A DNA stretch of 10,358 bases from Thermohalobaculum sp038524325 (GCA_038524325.1 JBCBIS010000154.1:1-10358), one strand, 5' to 3'; numbered from the stretch's first letter, positions 1 to 7,131 are shown. Numbers and translations are program-made. The notes: generated from the sequence alone by a model not told the origin.

Positions 1-410
1 ATGTCGCCCGGCTGGAAGCGGCGGGGGCCGAGCGGATGCTGGGCGTCTCCGAAGCGCTGACGACACTGGGCTTCGAGAATGCCCCTGCGCTGGTTGGCTT
101 TGTCTGGGATCGCGGGCGCAGCCGGGCGCGCGAGATCGAGGCGTTTCGGGCCGCGGTCACGGCCGCAGCCGATCTGCTCAGCCACTCCGACGCGGAATGG
201 GAGCGGCTGCGCCCCCTGATGCGCGTGGCTGGAGAAGCCGAATTCACTCGGTTGCGCGACGCCTATCGCGCCGGGATCCAGACACAGTGGAGCGAGGCGG
301 ACACGGACTCGGCCCGCCGCCTGCATGCTTTGCTCGAGAAAACCGGCGGGCAGCGCTTCCGCGACAGCGCGGGCGCCTTCGACGCCGCGGTGTTCGATCA
401 GGATGGCTGA
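1..410 (+). CDS. ABC transporter substrate-binding protein, NitT/TauT type (C-terminal part)
   Basis: This is the C-terminal 135 or so residues of a periplasmic solute-binding protein; the gene begins before the window and the reading frame is open from base 3. The visible part has the pattern of the last lobe of NitT/TauT/NMT1-like binding proteins: a strand ending in GVSEALTTLGF, a segment APALVGFVWDR, then a mostly helical tail with SDAEWERLRPLM, and a final segment rich in Arg and Leu. The stop codon (408-410) overlaps the permease start by 8 bases, so the gene is translationally coupled to the permease and ATPase downstream. It should capture a small solute in the periplasm and deliver it to that permease. 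The ligand cannot be read from this fragment; nitrate, sulfonates, pyrimidines and other small organic molecules are all known for the family. Family assignment is by recognition of the tail and by the operon. Confidence 0.8.
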   Translation, partial: VARLEAAGAERMLGVSEALTTLGFENAPALVGFVWDRGRSRAREIEAFRAAVTAAADLLSHSDAEWERLRPLMRVAGEAEFTRLRDAYRAGIQTQWSEADTDSARRLHALLEKTGGQRFRDSAGAFDAAVFDQDG

Positions 411-1170
411 GAGCGCAATCGCGGCGCGTGGCGCGGGCAAGGCGCTCTGGCCGCTACTCTCCCTCCTCGGTTTTGGCGTGGTCTGGGCGCTGCTCGCAGT
501 GCTGATCGCCTCGCCCGTGCTGCCGGGTCCTGCCGAGGTCTGGTCCGCTCTTCTGCGCGAATGGGAGCAGGGCTATGCCATGCATCTGGGCGCGACGCTT
601 CTGCGGGTCCTGGCGGCATTTTGCCTGGCCATGGCGATCGGCGCGGCGATTGGCCTGGCGCTCGGCCGGTCCGAGGGGGCGGACAGGCTGTTTGGCGGCT
701 GGCTGTCGCTGTTTCTGAACCTGCCCGCGCTGGTGACCATCATCCTCTGCTATGTCTGGTTCGGCTTGACGGAGGTGGCGGCCATCGGTGCGGTGGCCAT
801 CAACAAGATCCCGAATGTCGCTGTGACCTTGCGCGAGGGAGCGCGGCGGCTGGACCGGGATCTGTTGGAGATGGCCGAGATCTACCGGCTGAACTGGCGT
901 GCCCGGATGGCGCATGTGGTGCTGCCGCAACTGGCCCCCTATTTTGCCGTGGCCGCGCGGAACGGGTTGGCCCTGGTTTGGAAAATCGTGCTGGTGGTGG
1001 AGTTGCTGGGCCGCTCGAACGGCGTTGGCTTCCAGCTTCATCTCCATTTCCAACTGTTCGATGTGGCGGCGATCCTCGCCTATGCGCTTGGTTTTATCGT
1101 GATCGTGCAGGCCATCGAGCTGGGGCTCATCGCACCCTGGGAGCGGTATGCCAACCGGTGGCGGCGGTGA
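403..1170 (+). CDS. ABC transporter permease, NitT/TauT (SsuC-like) family
   Basis: A 255-residue inner-membrane permease of the binding-protein-dependent type. Hydrophobic segments lie at about residues 17-38, 65-87, 100-121, 123-135, 185-202 and 220-243, consistent with the usual six spans. The cytoplasmic EAA loop that docks on the ATPase is seen near residues 157-176 (starting EMAEIYRLNW and ending in VVLP), although the conserved glycine of the loop is not obvious. Length is normal for SsuC/TauC/ThiX-type permeases. The ATG at 403 was chosen because it overlaps the stop of the binding-protein gene by 8 bases and starts a short polar leader before the first span; there is no clear Shine-Dalgarno sequence, as expected for coupling. 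The in-frame open stretch further upstream lies inside the binding-protein gene. Its own stop codon overlaps the ATPase GTG start. Substrate unknown. Confidence 0.88.
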   Translation: MAESAIAARGAGKALWPLLSLLGFGVVWALLAVLIASPVLPGPAEVWSALLREWEQGYAMHLGATLLRVLAAFCLAMAIGAAIGLALGRSEGADRLFGGWLSLFLNLPALVTIILCYVWFGLTEVAAIGAVAINKIPNVAVTLREGARRLDRDLLEMAEIYRLNWRARMAHVVLPQLAPYFAVAARNGLALVWKIVLVVELLGRSNGVGFQLHLHFQLFDVAAILAYALGFIVIVQAIELGLIAPWERYANRWRR

Positions 1171-1868
1171 GCGGGCTCTCGGTTGCCCTGGACGGAAAGC
1201 AGTTCGACGATGCGCCCGTACTGGGCCGGATTGCTTTCGATCTGGCGCCGGGCGAGATTGCGGCGCTGATCGGCCCCTCGGGTGCCGGGAAGACGACCCT
1301 ACTGAACCTGATCGCCGGGATCGACCACGCGTTCGAGGGCGAGATCCGGCGCCCGGAGGGACAGGTCGCCATGGTGTTCCAAAGCCCGCGCCTGCTGCCC
1401 TGGCGAACGCTCGCCCAGAACATCACTCTGGTTCCGGGGTCGGGCGGCGAGGATCGCGCCCGGGCTCTGCTGGCCGATGTCGGCCTGTCCGAGGCGGCGG
1501 ATCAGTATCCCGAGCGGGTCTCGCTGGGGATGCAGCGCCGGGCAGCCTTGGCGCGAGCCTTGGCAATTGACCCGGTGCTCGTGGTGATGGATGAGCCGAC
1601 GGTCTCGCTGGACCCGCCGACAGCGGCGGCGATGCGCGGCCTGATCCGCGACCTGCTGGCGGCATCGCAGGCGACGGCCCTGATCGCGACCCATGACCGG
1701 GCCGAGGCGCTGACCCTGGCCGATCGGATCCTCGAGATCGGAGAACGTCCGGCCCGGCTGGTGAGAGACCGGGCCAACCCGCTCGACCGCCACGCGCGCC
1801 GCGCACCCGGCGCAGCCGATGCTTTGCTCCCCGGATGGTTCGGAGACGCGACCAGGGCTGCGGAGTAG
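1167..1868 (+). CDS. ABC transporter ATP-binding protein, NitT/TauT family
   Basis: A 233-residue cytoplasmic ATPase that would power the preceding permease. Visible motifs: Walker A GPSGAGKTT (36-44), Q-loop VFQ (70-72), signature region (118-123), Walker B VLVVMDEP (137-144), D-loop SLD (147-149) and the switch histidine ATHD (H176). The signature reads VSLGMQ where the usual form is LSGGMQ or LSGGQQ, so the first glycine is replaced by leucine; such SLGM variants do occur in this subfamily, so loss of activity should not be assumed. The GTG at 1167 overlaps the permease stop as GTGA; the frame is open further upstream, but that stretch lies within the permease gene. The roughly 50 residues after the H-loop are Arg/Ala-rich and have no recognised domain. 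It is the last gene of the operon. Confidence 0.88.
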   Translation: MSGLSVALDGKQFDDAPVLGRIAFDLAPGEIAALIGPSGAGKTTLLNLIAGIDHAFEGEIRRPEGQVAMVFQSPRLLPWRTLAQNITLVPGSGGEDRARALLADVGLSEAADQYPERVSLGMQRRAALARALAIDPVLVVMDEPTVSLDPPTAAAMRGLIRDLLAASQATALIATHDRAEALTLADRILEIGERPARLVRDRANPLDRHARRAPGAADALLPGWFGDATRAAE

Positions 1869-1877
1869 CGCGTCCGA

Positions 1878-1900
1878 GCGCTCCTCAAACCCTTGAGCGC
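1878..1900. terminator. Possible stem-loop between convergent genes (ABC ATPase and ispA)
   Basis: The 35-nt gap between the two convergent stop codons holds GCGCTC (1878-1883) and its complement GAGCGC (1895-1900). An alternative inner fold pairs CTCAA (1884-1888) with TTGAG (1893-1897) around a 4-nt loop. Either fold could serve transcripts from both sides. There is no T-tract on either strand, so termination is only suggested by position. Confidence 0.3.
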
Positions 1901-1903
1901 GTG

Positions 1904-2845
1904 TCAGGAGCGCCGTGCGACCACGAAATGCGCGGCGGCCACCAGAAGGGCTGCGTCCTCGCCAAAACCCGCTAGCGCCGCATTGGCCTCGGCGGTCAGG
2001 TCGGCCGCCCGTTGGCGTGCGCCTTCGACGCCCAGGATGTCCACGAAGGTGGCCTTGCCGGCGCCCGCATCCTTGCCGACCCGTTTGCCGGTTTCCTCCT
2101 CGGTCCCCGTCACGTCCAGCAGGTCATCGGCGATCTGGAACGCCTCGCCCAGCGCATCGGCATAGGCCCGGATTTTGGCCAGCGCGGCCGCATCCGCTCC
2201 GCCCAGGATCGCACCGCTCTCGGCCGCGAAGGAAATCAGAGCGCCGGTCTTCAAGGCCTGCAACTTGCGTACTTGCTTGGGGCCGAACGGTGCGTCAGAA
2301 GTCTCGGCTGCCAGATCGATCGCCTGGCCGCCGACCATCCCGGCAAACCCCGAGGCTTGGGCCAGGCGGAGGCAAAGCTGCGCCCGCACATCTCCCGCCG
2401 CATGGGTTGCCGGATCCGCCAGGATCTCGAACGCGATGGTCTGGAGCGCATCGCCCGCCAGCACCGCCGTCGCCTCGTCCCAGCGCTTGTGGACCGTTGG
2501 CTTTCCGCGGCGCAGATCGTCATCATCCATGCAGGGCATGTCATCATGCACGAGACTGTAGGCGTGAAGACACTCGACCGCGGCGGCGGCCCGTGCGGTC
2601 CCGGCCTCGGGCGCGCCGAACAAGCGGCCCGTCTCGATTGCAAGAAAGGCGCGCAACCGCTTGCCGCCATCCATCACCGCATAGCGCATGGCCGAGATCA
2701 ACTCGGCCTCGCCCGGCTCACCTGCGGGGGTCGGCAGGCAGGCATCAAGCGTCGCCTCGGTCAGATCGGCGGCGGCTTTCAAGGCTGTGGCGAAGTCCGC
2801 GCCCGCATCGATCTGGGGCGCGCGTGTGGCTGTGCTGCTGGTCAT
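1904..2845 (-). CDS. ispA: Farnesyl diphosphate synthase (IspA-type polyprenyl synthetase)
   Basis: A 313-residue cytoplasmic trans-prenyltransferase that condenses IPP with DMAPP and GPP to give farnesyl diphosphate. Seen in order: the IPP-binding GGKR (60-63), the first Asp-rich motif DDMPCMD (101-107) in the DDxxxxD form followed by DDDLRRGKPTVH, and the second Asp-rich motif DDLLD (240-244). The residues before the first motif, HAYSLVHDD, match E. coli IspA; the bulky Tyr five residues ahead of the first Asp fits a C15 (or C10) product rather than a long chain. The start is the ATG at 2845; an in-frame TTG at 2875 overlapping the mlaA stop would add 10 residues and is less likely. It lies 26 nt after mlaA, so the two are probably one transcript. 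FPP is the direct precursor of squalene, which suits a gene beside shc. GPP synthase activity cannot be excluded. Confidence 0.92.
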   Translation of the reverse strand: MTSSTATRAPQIDAGADFATALKAAADLTEATLDACLPTPAGEPGEAELISAMRYAVMDGGKRLRAFLAIETGRLFGAPEAGTARAAAAVECLHAYSLVHDDMPCMDDDDLRRGKPTVHKRWDEATAVLAGDALQTIAFEILADPATHAAGDVRAQLCLRLAQASGFAGMVGGQAIDLAAETSDAPFGPKQVRKLQALKTGALISFAAESGAILGGADAAALAKIRAYADALGEAFQIADDLLDVTGTEEETGKRVGKDAGAGKATFVDILGVEGARQRAADLTAEANAALAGFGEDAALLVAAAHFVVARRS

Positions 2846-2871
2846 GGCGGTGTCCCGGCTTTCTGGCCGGC

Positions 2872-3636
2872 TCAATTGGTCTCTTCGTCGAAGATGTCCG
2901 GCAGCGCATCCGTAGCGCCTTCCTCTCCCCGGATCAACGAATCGCGCCGTTGGAGATAGATCGACCGCAGCGAAATGTAACTGTCAGCCGAGTTGTAGAG
3001 CACGTCATCGATCAGATCGGCGTTGCGATTGCGGGTGTCGATGATCTCGAGCGCTGTCGAGGAGGGCATGGCGATATCGACAATCGTGCCGTCGACGAAC
3101 AGGCCAACATAGGTCCGTGGGTCGAGCCCCCGGTCAACCAACCCGCCCCAGGCGTCCCGGCTGGTCGAGGGGCCGAGCAGCGGCAGCACCAGATAGGCGC
3201 CTTCGCCCACCCCGTATTTGCCCAGGGTCACGCCGAAATCTGTGTCTTCCCGCGGCAGGTCAAACTCGGTCGCCGGATCCAGCAGACCCCCGGCACCGAT
3301 GATCGAGTTCACGGTGAACCGTCCCAGAGCAACCAGCGCCGAGTCGACGTCGCCCTGGAAAACATAGTTCGCAAAGTCACCCACGGTGTTGATGTGGTTG
3401 TAGGCGTTGCCGATCAAGTGCTGGAACAGTTCGGGCGTGATGAAATCATAGCCCTGCGCTGCCGGGCGCAGGATGAACCGGTCCAGCCGGACGTTGTTTT
3501 CGTGGAAGAAGCGGTTGGAGCTCTCCAACGGGTCGCGCTCGGCGATCGGCGCACCCGGCCCGGGGCTGGAACAGGCCACCAGCAGCGCTGCCATCGCAAG
3601 GCTGCCAAGGCCCCTGGCCCAACGTCTTGCCGTCAT
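2872..3636 (-). CDS. mlaA: MlaA/VacJ family outer-membrane lipoprotein
   Basis: A 254-residue lipoprotein. The N-terminus is a short basic stretch, a hydrophobic core and the lipobox LVAC with the lipidated Cys at 22; the next residues are Ser-Ser, so it should go to the outer membrane. Family motifs are all present: DPLESSNR (35-42), a helix ending near NYVFQGD (90-96), GRFTVNSIIG (105-114) with GGLLDPA, then DFGVTLGKYG (133-142) and YLVLPLLGPS (148-157) followed by RD. MlaA forms a ring with a channel in the inner leaflet of the outer membrane and exchanges lipids with the periplasmic carrier MlaC. The ATG at 3636 gives a normal 22-residue signal peptide and has a GGAG site 6 nt upstream; an ATG at 3690 would add 18 residues ahead of it. 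It is first in a unit with ispA and divergent from hpnN, next to an MlaC-like gene (hpnM), which points to a role in hopanoid or phospholipid traffic. Confidence 0.9.
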   Translation of the reverse strand: MTARRWARGLGSLAMAALLVACSSPGPGAPIAERDPLESSNRFFHENNVRLDRFILRPAAQGYDFITPELFQHLIGNAYNHINTVGDFANYVFQGDVDSALVALGRFTVNSIIGAGGLLDPATEFDLPREDTDFGVTLGKYGVGEGAYLVLPLLGPSTSRDAWGGLVDRGLDPRTYVGLFVDGTIVDIAMPSSTALEIIDTRNRNADLIDDVLYNSADSYISLRSIYLQRRDSLIRGEEGATDALPDIFDEETN

Positions 3637-3859
3637 CGTCAACTCCGCCGCTCTCGGCCGACTTGCGGCCACGCCCCAAAATTGTGGCATGCCGACCCTT
3701 ACTGCGACTGCCTTATCGCTTTAGGGTAAGTGGAAAGCGCAGCCCTCACAAGGGGCGACGCGTAAAGTTGACAATCACAACGGTCGTTTCGGGCCTATTC
3801 CGGCGGCGATCAACACATGGCGCCTGGAAAAGCCGGGCGAAACCGGGAAAGGCGCAGGT
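3637..3859. promoter_or_regulatory. Divergent mlaA / hpnN promoter region
   Basis: This 223-nt gap between two divergent starts must hold the promoters of both mlaA-ispA (leftward) and hpnN-hpnM (rightward). It is visibly less GC-rich in its middle (about 3700-3800) than the flanking genes. A perfect -35 hexamer TTGACA lies at 3768-3773 on the + strand, pointing at hpnN, but no good -10 hexamer is found at the usual 16-18 nt; CCTATTCC at 3794-3801 is too far. On the - strand only weak matches are seen (TTGTGA with TACCCT 17 nt later, in the stretch 3725-3755). No convincing operator palindrome was seen. The promoter positions are therefore unproven. Confidence 0.5.
3643..3646 (-). promoter_or_regulatory. 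Ribosome binding site of mlaA
   Basis: On the - strand the bases read GGAG, 6 nt before the ATG at 3636. This supports that start over the ATG at 3690, and the signal peptide fits only the shorter form well. Confidence 0.6.
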
Positions 3860-6370
3860 TTGGAGAGCATCGCAAACGGCATTGCCCGCCTCGTGTCTTT
3901 CGTCGCGCGCTGGCCGCGGCAAGTCCTGGTCGCGGTGGCACTGCTGACGGGGCTGTCCTTGTTTGGCGCTTCGGGCTTGGGTGTGGACACCGACTCGAGC
4001 CGGATGCTGAACCCCGACCTGCCGTTCCAAGCCGATGCCCTGGCGCTGCGTGCCGCTTTCCCGCAGGACAAGACCGCCATTCTCGTGCTGGTCGAGGGCG
4101 ATACCGCAGACCGGGCAGACACCGCTTTGCGGCAGATCGTGAACCGGCTGGACGGCGCCGAGGGTATTGCCGAGATGTTTGCCCCTGCGATCGACCCGTT
4201 CCTGATGCAGAACGGCTTGCTTTGGTCCGATCTCGCGACCTTCGACGATCAGATGCGACGGATCAGCCAGTCCTCGAACCTGATCGCGTCGATCCGCGCC
4301 GATCAAACCGTGGACGGCTTCCTTGCTGCCCTCGATCAGGCGCGCCTGCTGGCCGAGGGCGCGGGGCGCGAGGCTGATCTGGCGCCGATCTATGCCGAGG
4401 CGGCGGAGGTCTTTGCCGGGGCGGCCGAAGGCCGGGTGACCCCGCTTGCCTGGACCTCGGCCCTGGCCGGAGAAGGTGGGCCCGCGTTGCGTGTCCTGAC
4501 CGTGATGCCAGAGCCTGATTTCACCGCGCTCAACCCGGTCAAACCTGCGCTGCGGGCGGTCGAGGCGGCGGTGGCGGAGGCGCGGGTGGACCCGGGCCTC
4601 AGGATCGGGATCACGGGTGATCCGGTGCTCCGCGCCGAGGAATTGCGCTCTGTCACGGCGCGGATCTTCTGGTCCCTCGGCCTTTCCCTGGGCTTTGTCG
4701 CCATCGTGCTCTGGCTCGCGCTCGGCTCTCTGGGGCGGGTGGTCCTAGGCCTTGGCGCGCTGTTGGTGACCCTGGCGCTGACGGCGGGCGCAGCCTCGGT
4801 GACGGTCGGAAGTCTCAATCTGATCTCGATCGCCTTCATCGTCCTGATGGTCGGATTGGGGATCGATTTTGCCATCCATTTCCTGGCGCATCTGGACGAG
4901 CGCGCGCGGGCGGGAGGGGCTGTGGCGGAGGCGCTCGCCGACACCGCCCGGTCGGTTGGTCCGGCGCTGGTGTTGGCGGCGCTCTCGACCTCGTTGGCCT
5001 TCTTCGCCTTTATGGCGACCGATTTCCGGGGCATGGCGCAGCTTGGCGTCATTGGTGGGACCGGTGTGCTGGTTGCCTTTGCCGTCTCGGTCACGGTCCT
5101 TCCTGCGGTGATCGCCCTGCGTCCCGGGCTGTCCATCGGTCGCGCGCGGGGGCGGGTTCCGGCCTTTCTGGCGGCTCATCCGCGGTTTACCTGGAGCATG
5201 GCGGCGCTGGGCCTGATCGCGGCGCTGATCGCGTCCCAGGCCCGTTTCGACGCGGATCCGATGGGCTTGCGCGACCCCAGTTCCGGCTCGGTGCAGAGTT
5301 ATAACCGTCTGATCTCCGAGTCAGGTCGCAGCCCGTTGCGCGCCTCGATCCTGGCGCCCGATCGCGCGCGCGCGGCGGCGCTGGCCGCCGAGGCCGAGGC
5401 TTTGCCGCAGGTCGAAAGTGCCATCTGGCTCGGCGCGCTGATCCCGGCGGAGCAGGAGGACAAGCTGGCTCTGCTCGATCTCGCCTGGCCATCGATTGAT
5501 CACGCCGTGAACGGCATCCCCGAGGAACTGGCCGAGACGGATGCGGTCACGCCCACCTCGCTGGCCAATGCGTTGGGCGACCAGCCAGAGCAGGCGGCGC
5601 TCGCGGCCGCCCTCCGCCTCTATGCCAGCGCCGGGCGCTCTGCGCAGGCCGTGGCGCAGGAGGGGGTCTTCCAATTCTTCCCCGCGCTCGAGGGGCAGTT
5701 GGCGGCCTTGCTGGAGATGGATGAGGTGACAGTCGAGACGCTCCCGTCCCAGCTATCCCAACGCTATCTGTCGTCTGACGGGCTCTACCGAGTTGAAATC
5801 CTGCCCGAGGCCGACATCCGCATTCCCGCAGAACGCGCCGCCTTTGCCGAAGCGCTGGCCGAGGCGCTGCCCGGGGCGACCGGCGCACCCGTGCAGATCG
5901 AAGGCGCGCGCAAGGCCGTGACCGCCGCGCTGATCGAGGCGCTCGCGCTGTCTCTGGCCGGGGCGGCACTGCTGGCGCTTCTGATGCTGCGCAGCGTGGC
6001 GGGTGTGCTCGCCATCCTCTTGCCGGTCCTGCTGGCTGGGGCGATCTGCATGGCCGCCTCGGTGCTCCTGGGCATGCCGTTTAACTATGCCAATGTGATT
6101 GTCCTGCCGCTGATGATCGGGATCGGGGTCGATAGTGGCATTCACCTGGCACTCCGCAGCCGTCATAGCGGGGAGGTCTTCGATACCGCCACCCCGATGG
6201 CGGCCTTCTACTCCGCCCTGACCACCATTGCCGCGTTTGGTACGCTGGGCCTCTCGCAGCATGTGGGGACGGCGAGCATGGGCATCCTGCTTGCGATCGG
6301 GTTGACGGCGACGGTTCTGACCTGTTTCGCCCTCACCCCGCCGCTGGCGCGCCTTGGCCGCGCGACCTGA
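3860..6370 (+). CDS. hpnN: Hopanoid transporter HpnN (RND/MMPL family)
   Basis: An 836-residue inner-membrane RND-type exporter. In Rhodopseudomonas palustris HpnN is needed for hopanoids to reach the outer membrane. Architecture: one span at about 21-39, a periplasmic domain (40-265), five spans (271-420), a seventh span (441-460), a second periplasmic domain (461-688) and five final spans (690-828), giving the usual 12-helix two-fold repeat. The two equivalent helices carry GLGIDFAIHFLAH (332-344) and GIGVDSGIHLAL (754-765), the charged motif of MMPL/HpnN proteins thought to relay protons. Length is near that of known HpnN. The start is a TTG, with AAAGG 7 nt upstream; no ATG or GTG in frame lies close by that keeps the first span. 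It is the first gene of the hpnN-hpnM-hpnH strand, 90 nt ahead of hpnM, and divergent from mlaA. A general MMPL lipid transporter is the alternative, made unlikely by the neighbours. Confidence 0.92.
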   Translation: MESIANGIARLVSFVARWPRQVLVAVALLTGLSLFGASGLGVDTDSSRMLNPDLPFQADALALRAAFPQDKTAILVLVEGDTADRADTALRQIVNRLDGAEGIAEMFAPAIDPFLMQNGLLWSDLATFDDQMRRISQSSNLIASIRADQTVDGFLAALDQARLLAEGAGREADLAPIYAEAAEVFAGAAEGRVTPLAWTSALAGEGGPALRVLTVMPEPDFTALNPVKPALRAVEAAVAEARVDPGLRIGITGDPVLRAEELRSVTARIFWSLGLSLGFVAIVLWLALGSLGRVVLGLGALLVTLALTAGAASVTVGSLNLISIAFIVLMVGLGIDFAIHFLAHLDERARAGGAVAEALADTARSVGPALVLAALSTSLAFFAFMATDFRGMAQLGVIGGTGVLVAFAVSVTVLPAVIALRPGLSIGRARGRVPAFLAAHPRFTWSMAALGLIAALIASQARFDADPMGLRDPSSGSVQSYNRLISESGRSPLRASILAPDRARAAALAAEAEALPQVESAIWLGALIPAEQEDKLALLDLAWPSIDHAVNGIPEELAETDAVTPTSLANALGDQPEQAALAAALRLYASAGRSAQAVAQEGVFQFFPALEGQLAALLEMDEVTVETLPSQLSQRYLSSDGLYRVEILPEADIRIPAERAAFAEALAEALPGATGAPVQIEGARKAVTAALIEALALSLAGAALLALLMLRSVAGVLAILLPVLLAGAICMAASVLLGMPFNYANVIVLPLMIGIGVDSGIHLALRSRHSGEVFDTATPMAAFYSALTTIAAFGTLGLSQHVGTASMGILLAIGLTATVLTCFALTPPLARLGRAT

Positions 6371-6397
6371 CGCGAAGGTGATCGGAGAGTTGATCGC

Positions 6398-6423
6398 CCC
6401 CGCCGCTGGCCCCATCTGCGGGG
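6398..6423 (+). other. Weak stem-loop in the hpnN-hpnM gap
   Basis: CCCCGC (6398-6403) can pair with GCGGGG (6418-6423) around a 14-nt loop, between the hpnN stop and the hpnM start. There is no T-run behind it. It could tune hpnM relative to hpnN, or be chance in GC-rich DNA. Confidence 0.25.
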
Positions 6424-6448
6424 TTCGTGTATGCCCTGCGAAACACTT

Positions 6449-6454
6449 GGAGAG
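6449..6454 (+). promoter_or_regulatory. Ribosome binding site of hpnM
   Basis: GGAGAG lies 6 nt before the TTG at 6461. An in-frame ATG at 6431 has only a GGGG run about 9 nt upstream and would put ten extra residues, including Glu, in front of the signal peptide. This site decides for the TTG start. Confidence 0.55.
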
Positions 6455-6460
6455 CCTGCC

Positions 6461-7057
6461 TTGCGCCTGACCCTTATCTCCCGCCGCCTGCTTGCCGCCC
6501 TCTGCATGCTGGGCCTGCTCGCCCCCGCCGCCCCCGCCGCCGAGCAGAGCGCGGCCCTCGCACGGGCCCAGACGCTGGTTGAGGCCGCCCATGGCGCTCT
6601 CACCGCGCAGACCTCGGCTGCCGAGCAGCGCACGCGCCTGAAGGCGGCCATCGCGGACAGTTTCGCCTTCGATGTCTGGGAGCGGTTTCTGATCGATGCC
6701 GATGCCGTGTCGATGAGCGAGGCTCAGGCTGCGGAGTTCCGCGCGCTGCTGCCAGGCTTTCTGGCGCAGCTCTATTTCAATCAGTTCGGCAAGGGCCTGG
6801 AGCAGAAGCCCGAGATCATCGAGGCACGCCGCGCCCGCAAGGATGCCCTGGTCCGCGCCACCATCCCCCGCGCCAATGGCAAAACCCTGCCGGTGGACTG
6901 GCGGATCCGCGACTTCGGCGCACGGGGGCATCTGGTGATCGACGTCATGGTGGGCGGCACCTCGTTCCTGATCCTCAAACGCGACGAATTCGACGGCATT
7001 CTGCAACAAGGCGGCCCAACGGCCCTTCTTGATTTCATGCGCAAGAACAGTATCTGA
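6461..7057 (+). CDS. hpnM: Hopanoid-associated periplasmic carrier HpnM (MlaC/Ttg2D family)
   Basis: A 198-residue exported protein of the MlaC/Ttg2 family, the periplasmic lipid carriers; the hopanoid-linked branch is called HpnM. Residues 1-9 are basic, 10-26 hydrophobic, with a likely signal peptidase I site after the APAA stretch near residue 27. The mature part starts with a helical region, then AAIADSFAFDVW (62-73), where MlaC proteins have their FD motif, LLPGFLAQLY (96-105), VDWRIRDFG (145-153), and VIDVMVGGTSFL (159-170) with KRDEF behind it, all typical family positions. The TTG at 6461 is preferred for its ribosome site and signal peptide; an ATG at 6431 is possible. It lies 90 nt after hpnN and 93 nt before hpnH. 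Its job is inferred to be carrying hopanoids (or phospholipids) between HpnN and the outer membrane, where the MlaA encoded here could receive them. Confidence 0.87.
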   Translation: MRLTLISRRLLAALCMLGLLAPAAPAAEQSAALARAQTLVEAAHGALTAQTSAAEQRTRLKAAIADSFAFDVWERFLIDADAVSMSEAQAAEFRALLPGFLAQLYFNQFGKGLEQKPEIIEARRARKDALVRATIPRANGKTLPVDWRIRDFGARGHLVIDVMVGGTSFLILKRDEFDGILQQGGPTALLDFMRKNSI

Positions 7058-7077
7058 GCGAAACCGCCGGCGCGCGC

Positions 7078-7106
7078 GTGACTGTTTCGTTGCGTTGCGG
7101 TATAGA
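7078..7106 (+). promoter_or_regulatory. Candidate sigma-70 promoter of hpnH
   Basis: GTGACT (7078-7083) and TATAGA (7101-7106) are separated by exactly 17 nt; each matches the consensus at four of six positions. The site lies wholly in the hpnM-hpnH gap and would give a leader of about 35-40 nt. It would allow hpnH to be expressed apart from the transport genes. Support is from pattern only. Confidence 0.35.
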
Positions 7107-7116
7107 GCCGGGATAA

Positions 7117-7131
7117 GCGCCGCGAGGGCGC
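7117..7131 (+). other. Small hairpin in the hpnH leader
   Basis: GCGCC (7117-7121) pairs with GGCGC (7127-7131) around a 5-nt loop, GCGAG. It stands 7 nt before the AGGAGA ribosome site of hpnH (7139-7144), close enough to affect ribosome access. Five base pairs is short and could be chance. Confidence 0.3.

Noticed and set aside
561..1166. Upstream in-frame extension of the ABC ATPase
   Set aside because: This stretch lies inside the permease gene, does not look like an ATPase, and the GTG at 1167 sits just before the first strand of the domain.
3637..3690. Longer mlaA form starting at the ATG at 3690
   Set aside because: It would place 18 residues ahead of a good lipoprotein signal peptide; the ATG at 3636 has a GGAG site at the right distance.
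1915..3729. A 604-codon open frame on the + strand across ispA and mlaA
   Set aside because: It is antisense to two clear genes, is very rich in Arg and Pro, and shows no family motif. It is a by-product of high GC codon use.
3817..3859. ATG at 3817 as a start near hpnN
   Set aside because: It is in a different frame from hpnN; its product is Arg-rich and unlike any known protein.
6431..6460. Longer hpnM form starting at the ATG at 6431
   Set aside because: The signal peptide is better, and the ribosome site stronger, for the TTG at 6461. Kept as an alternative only.
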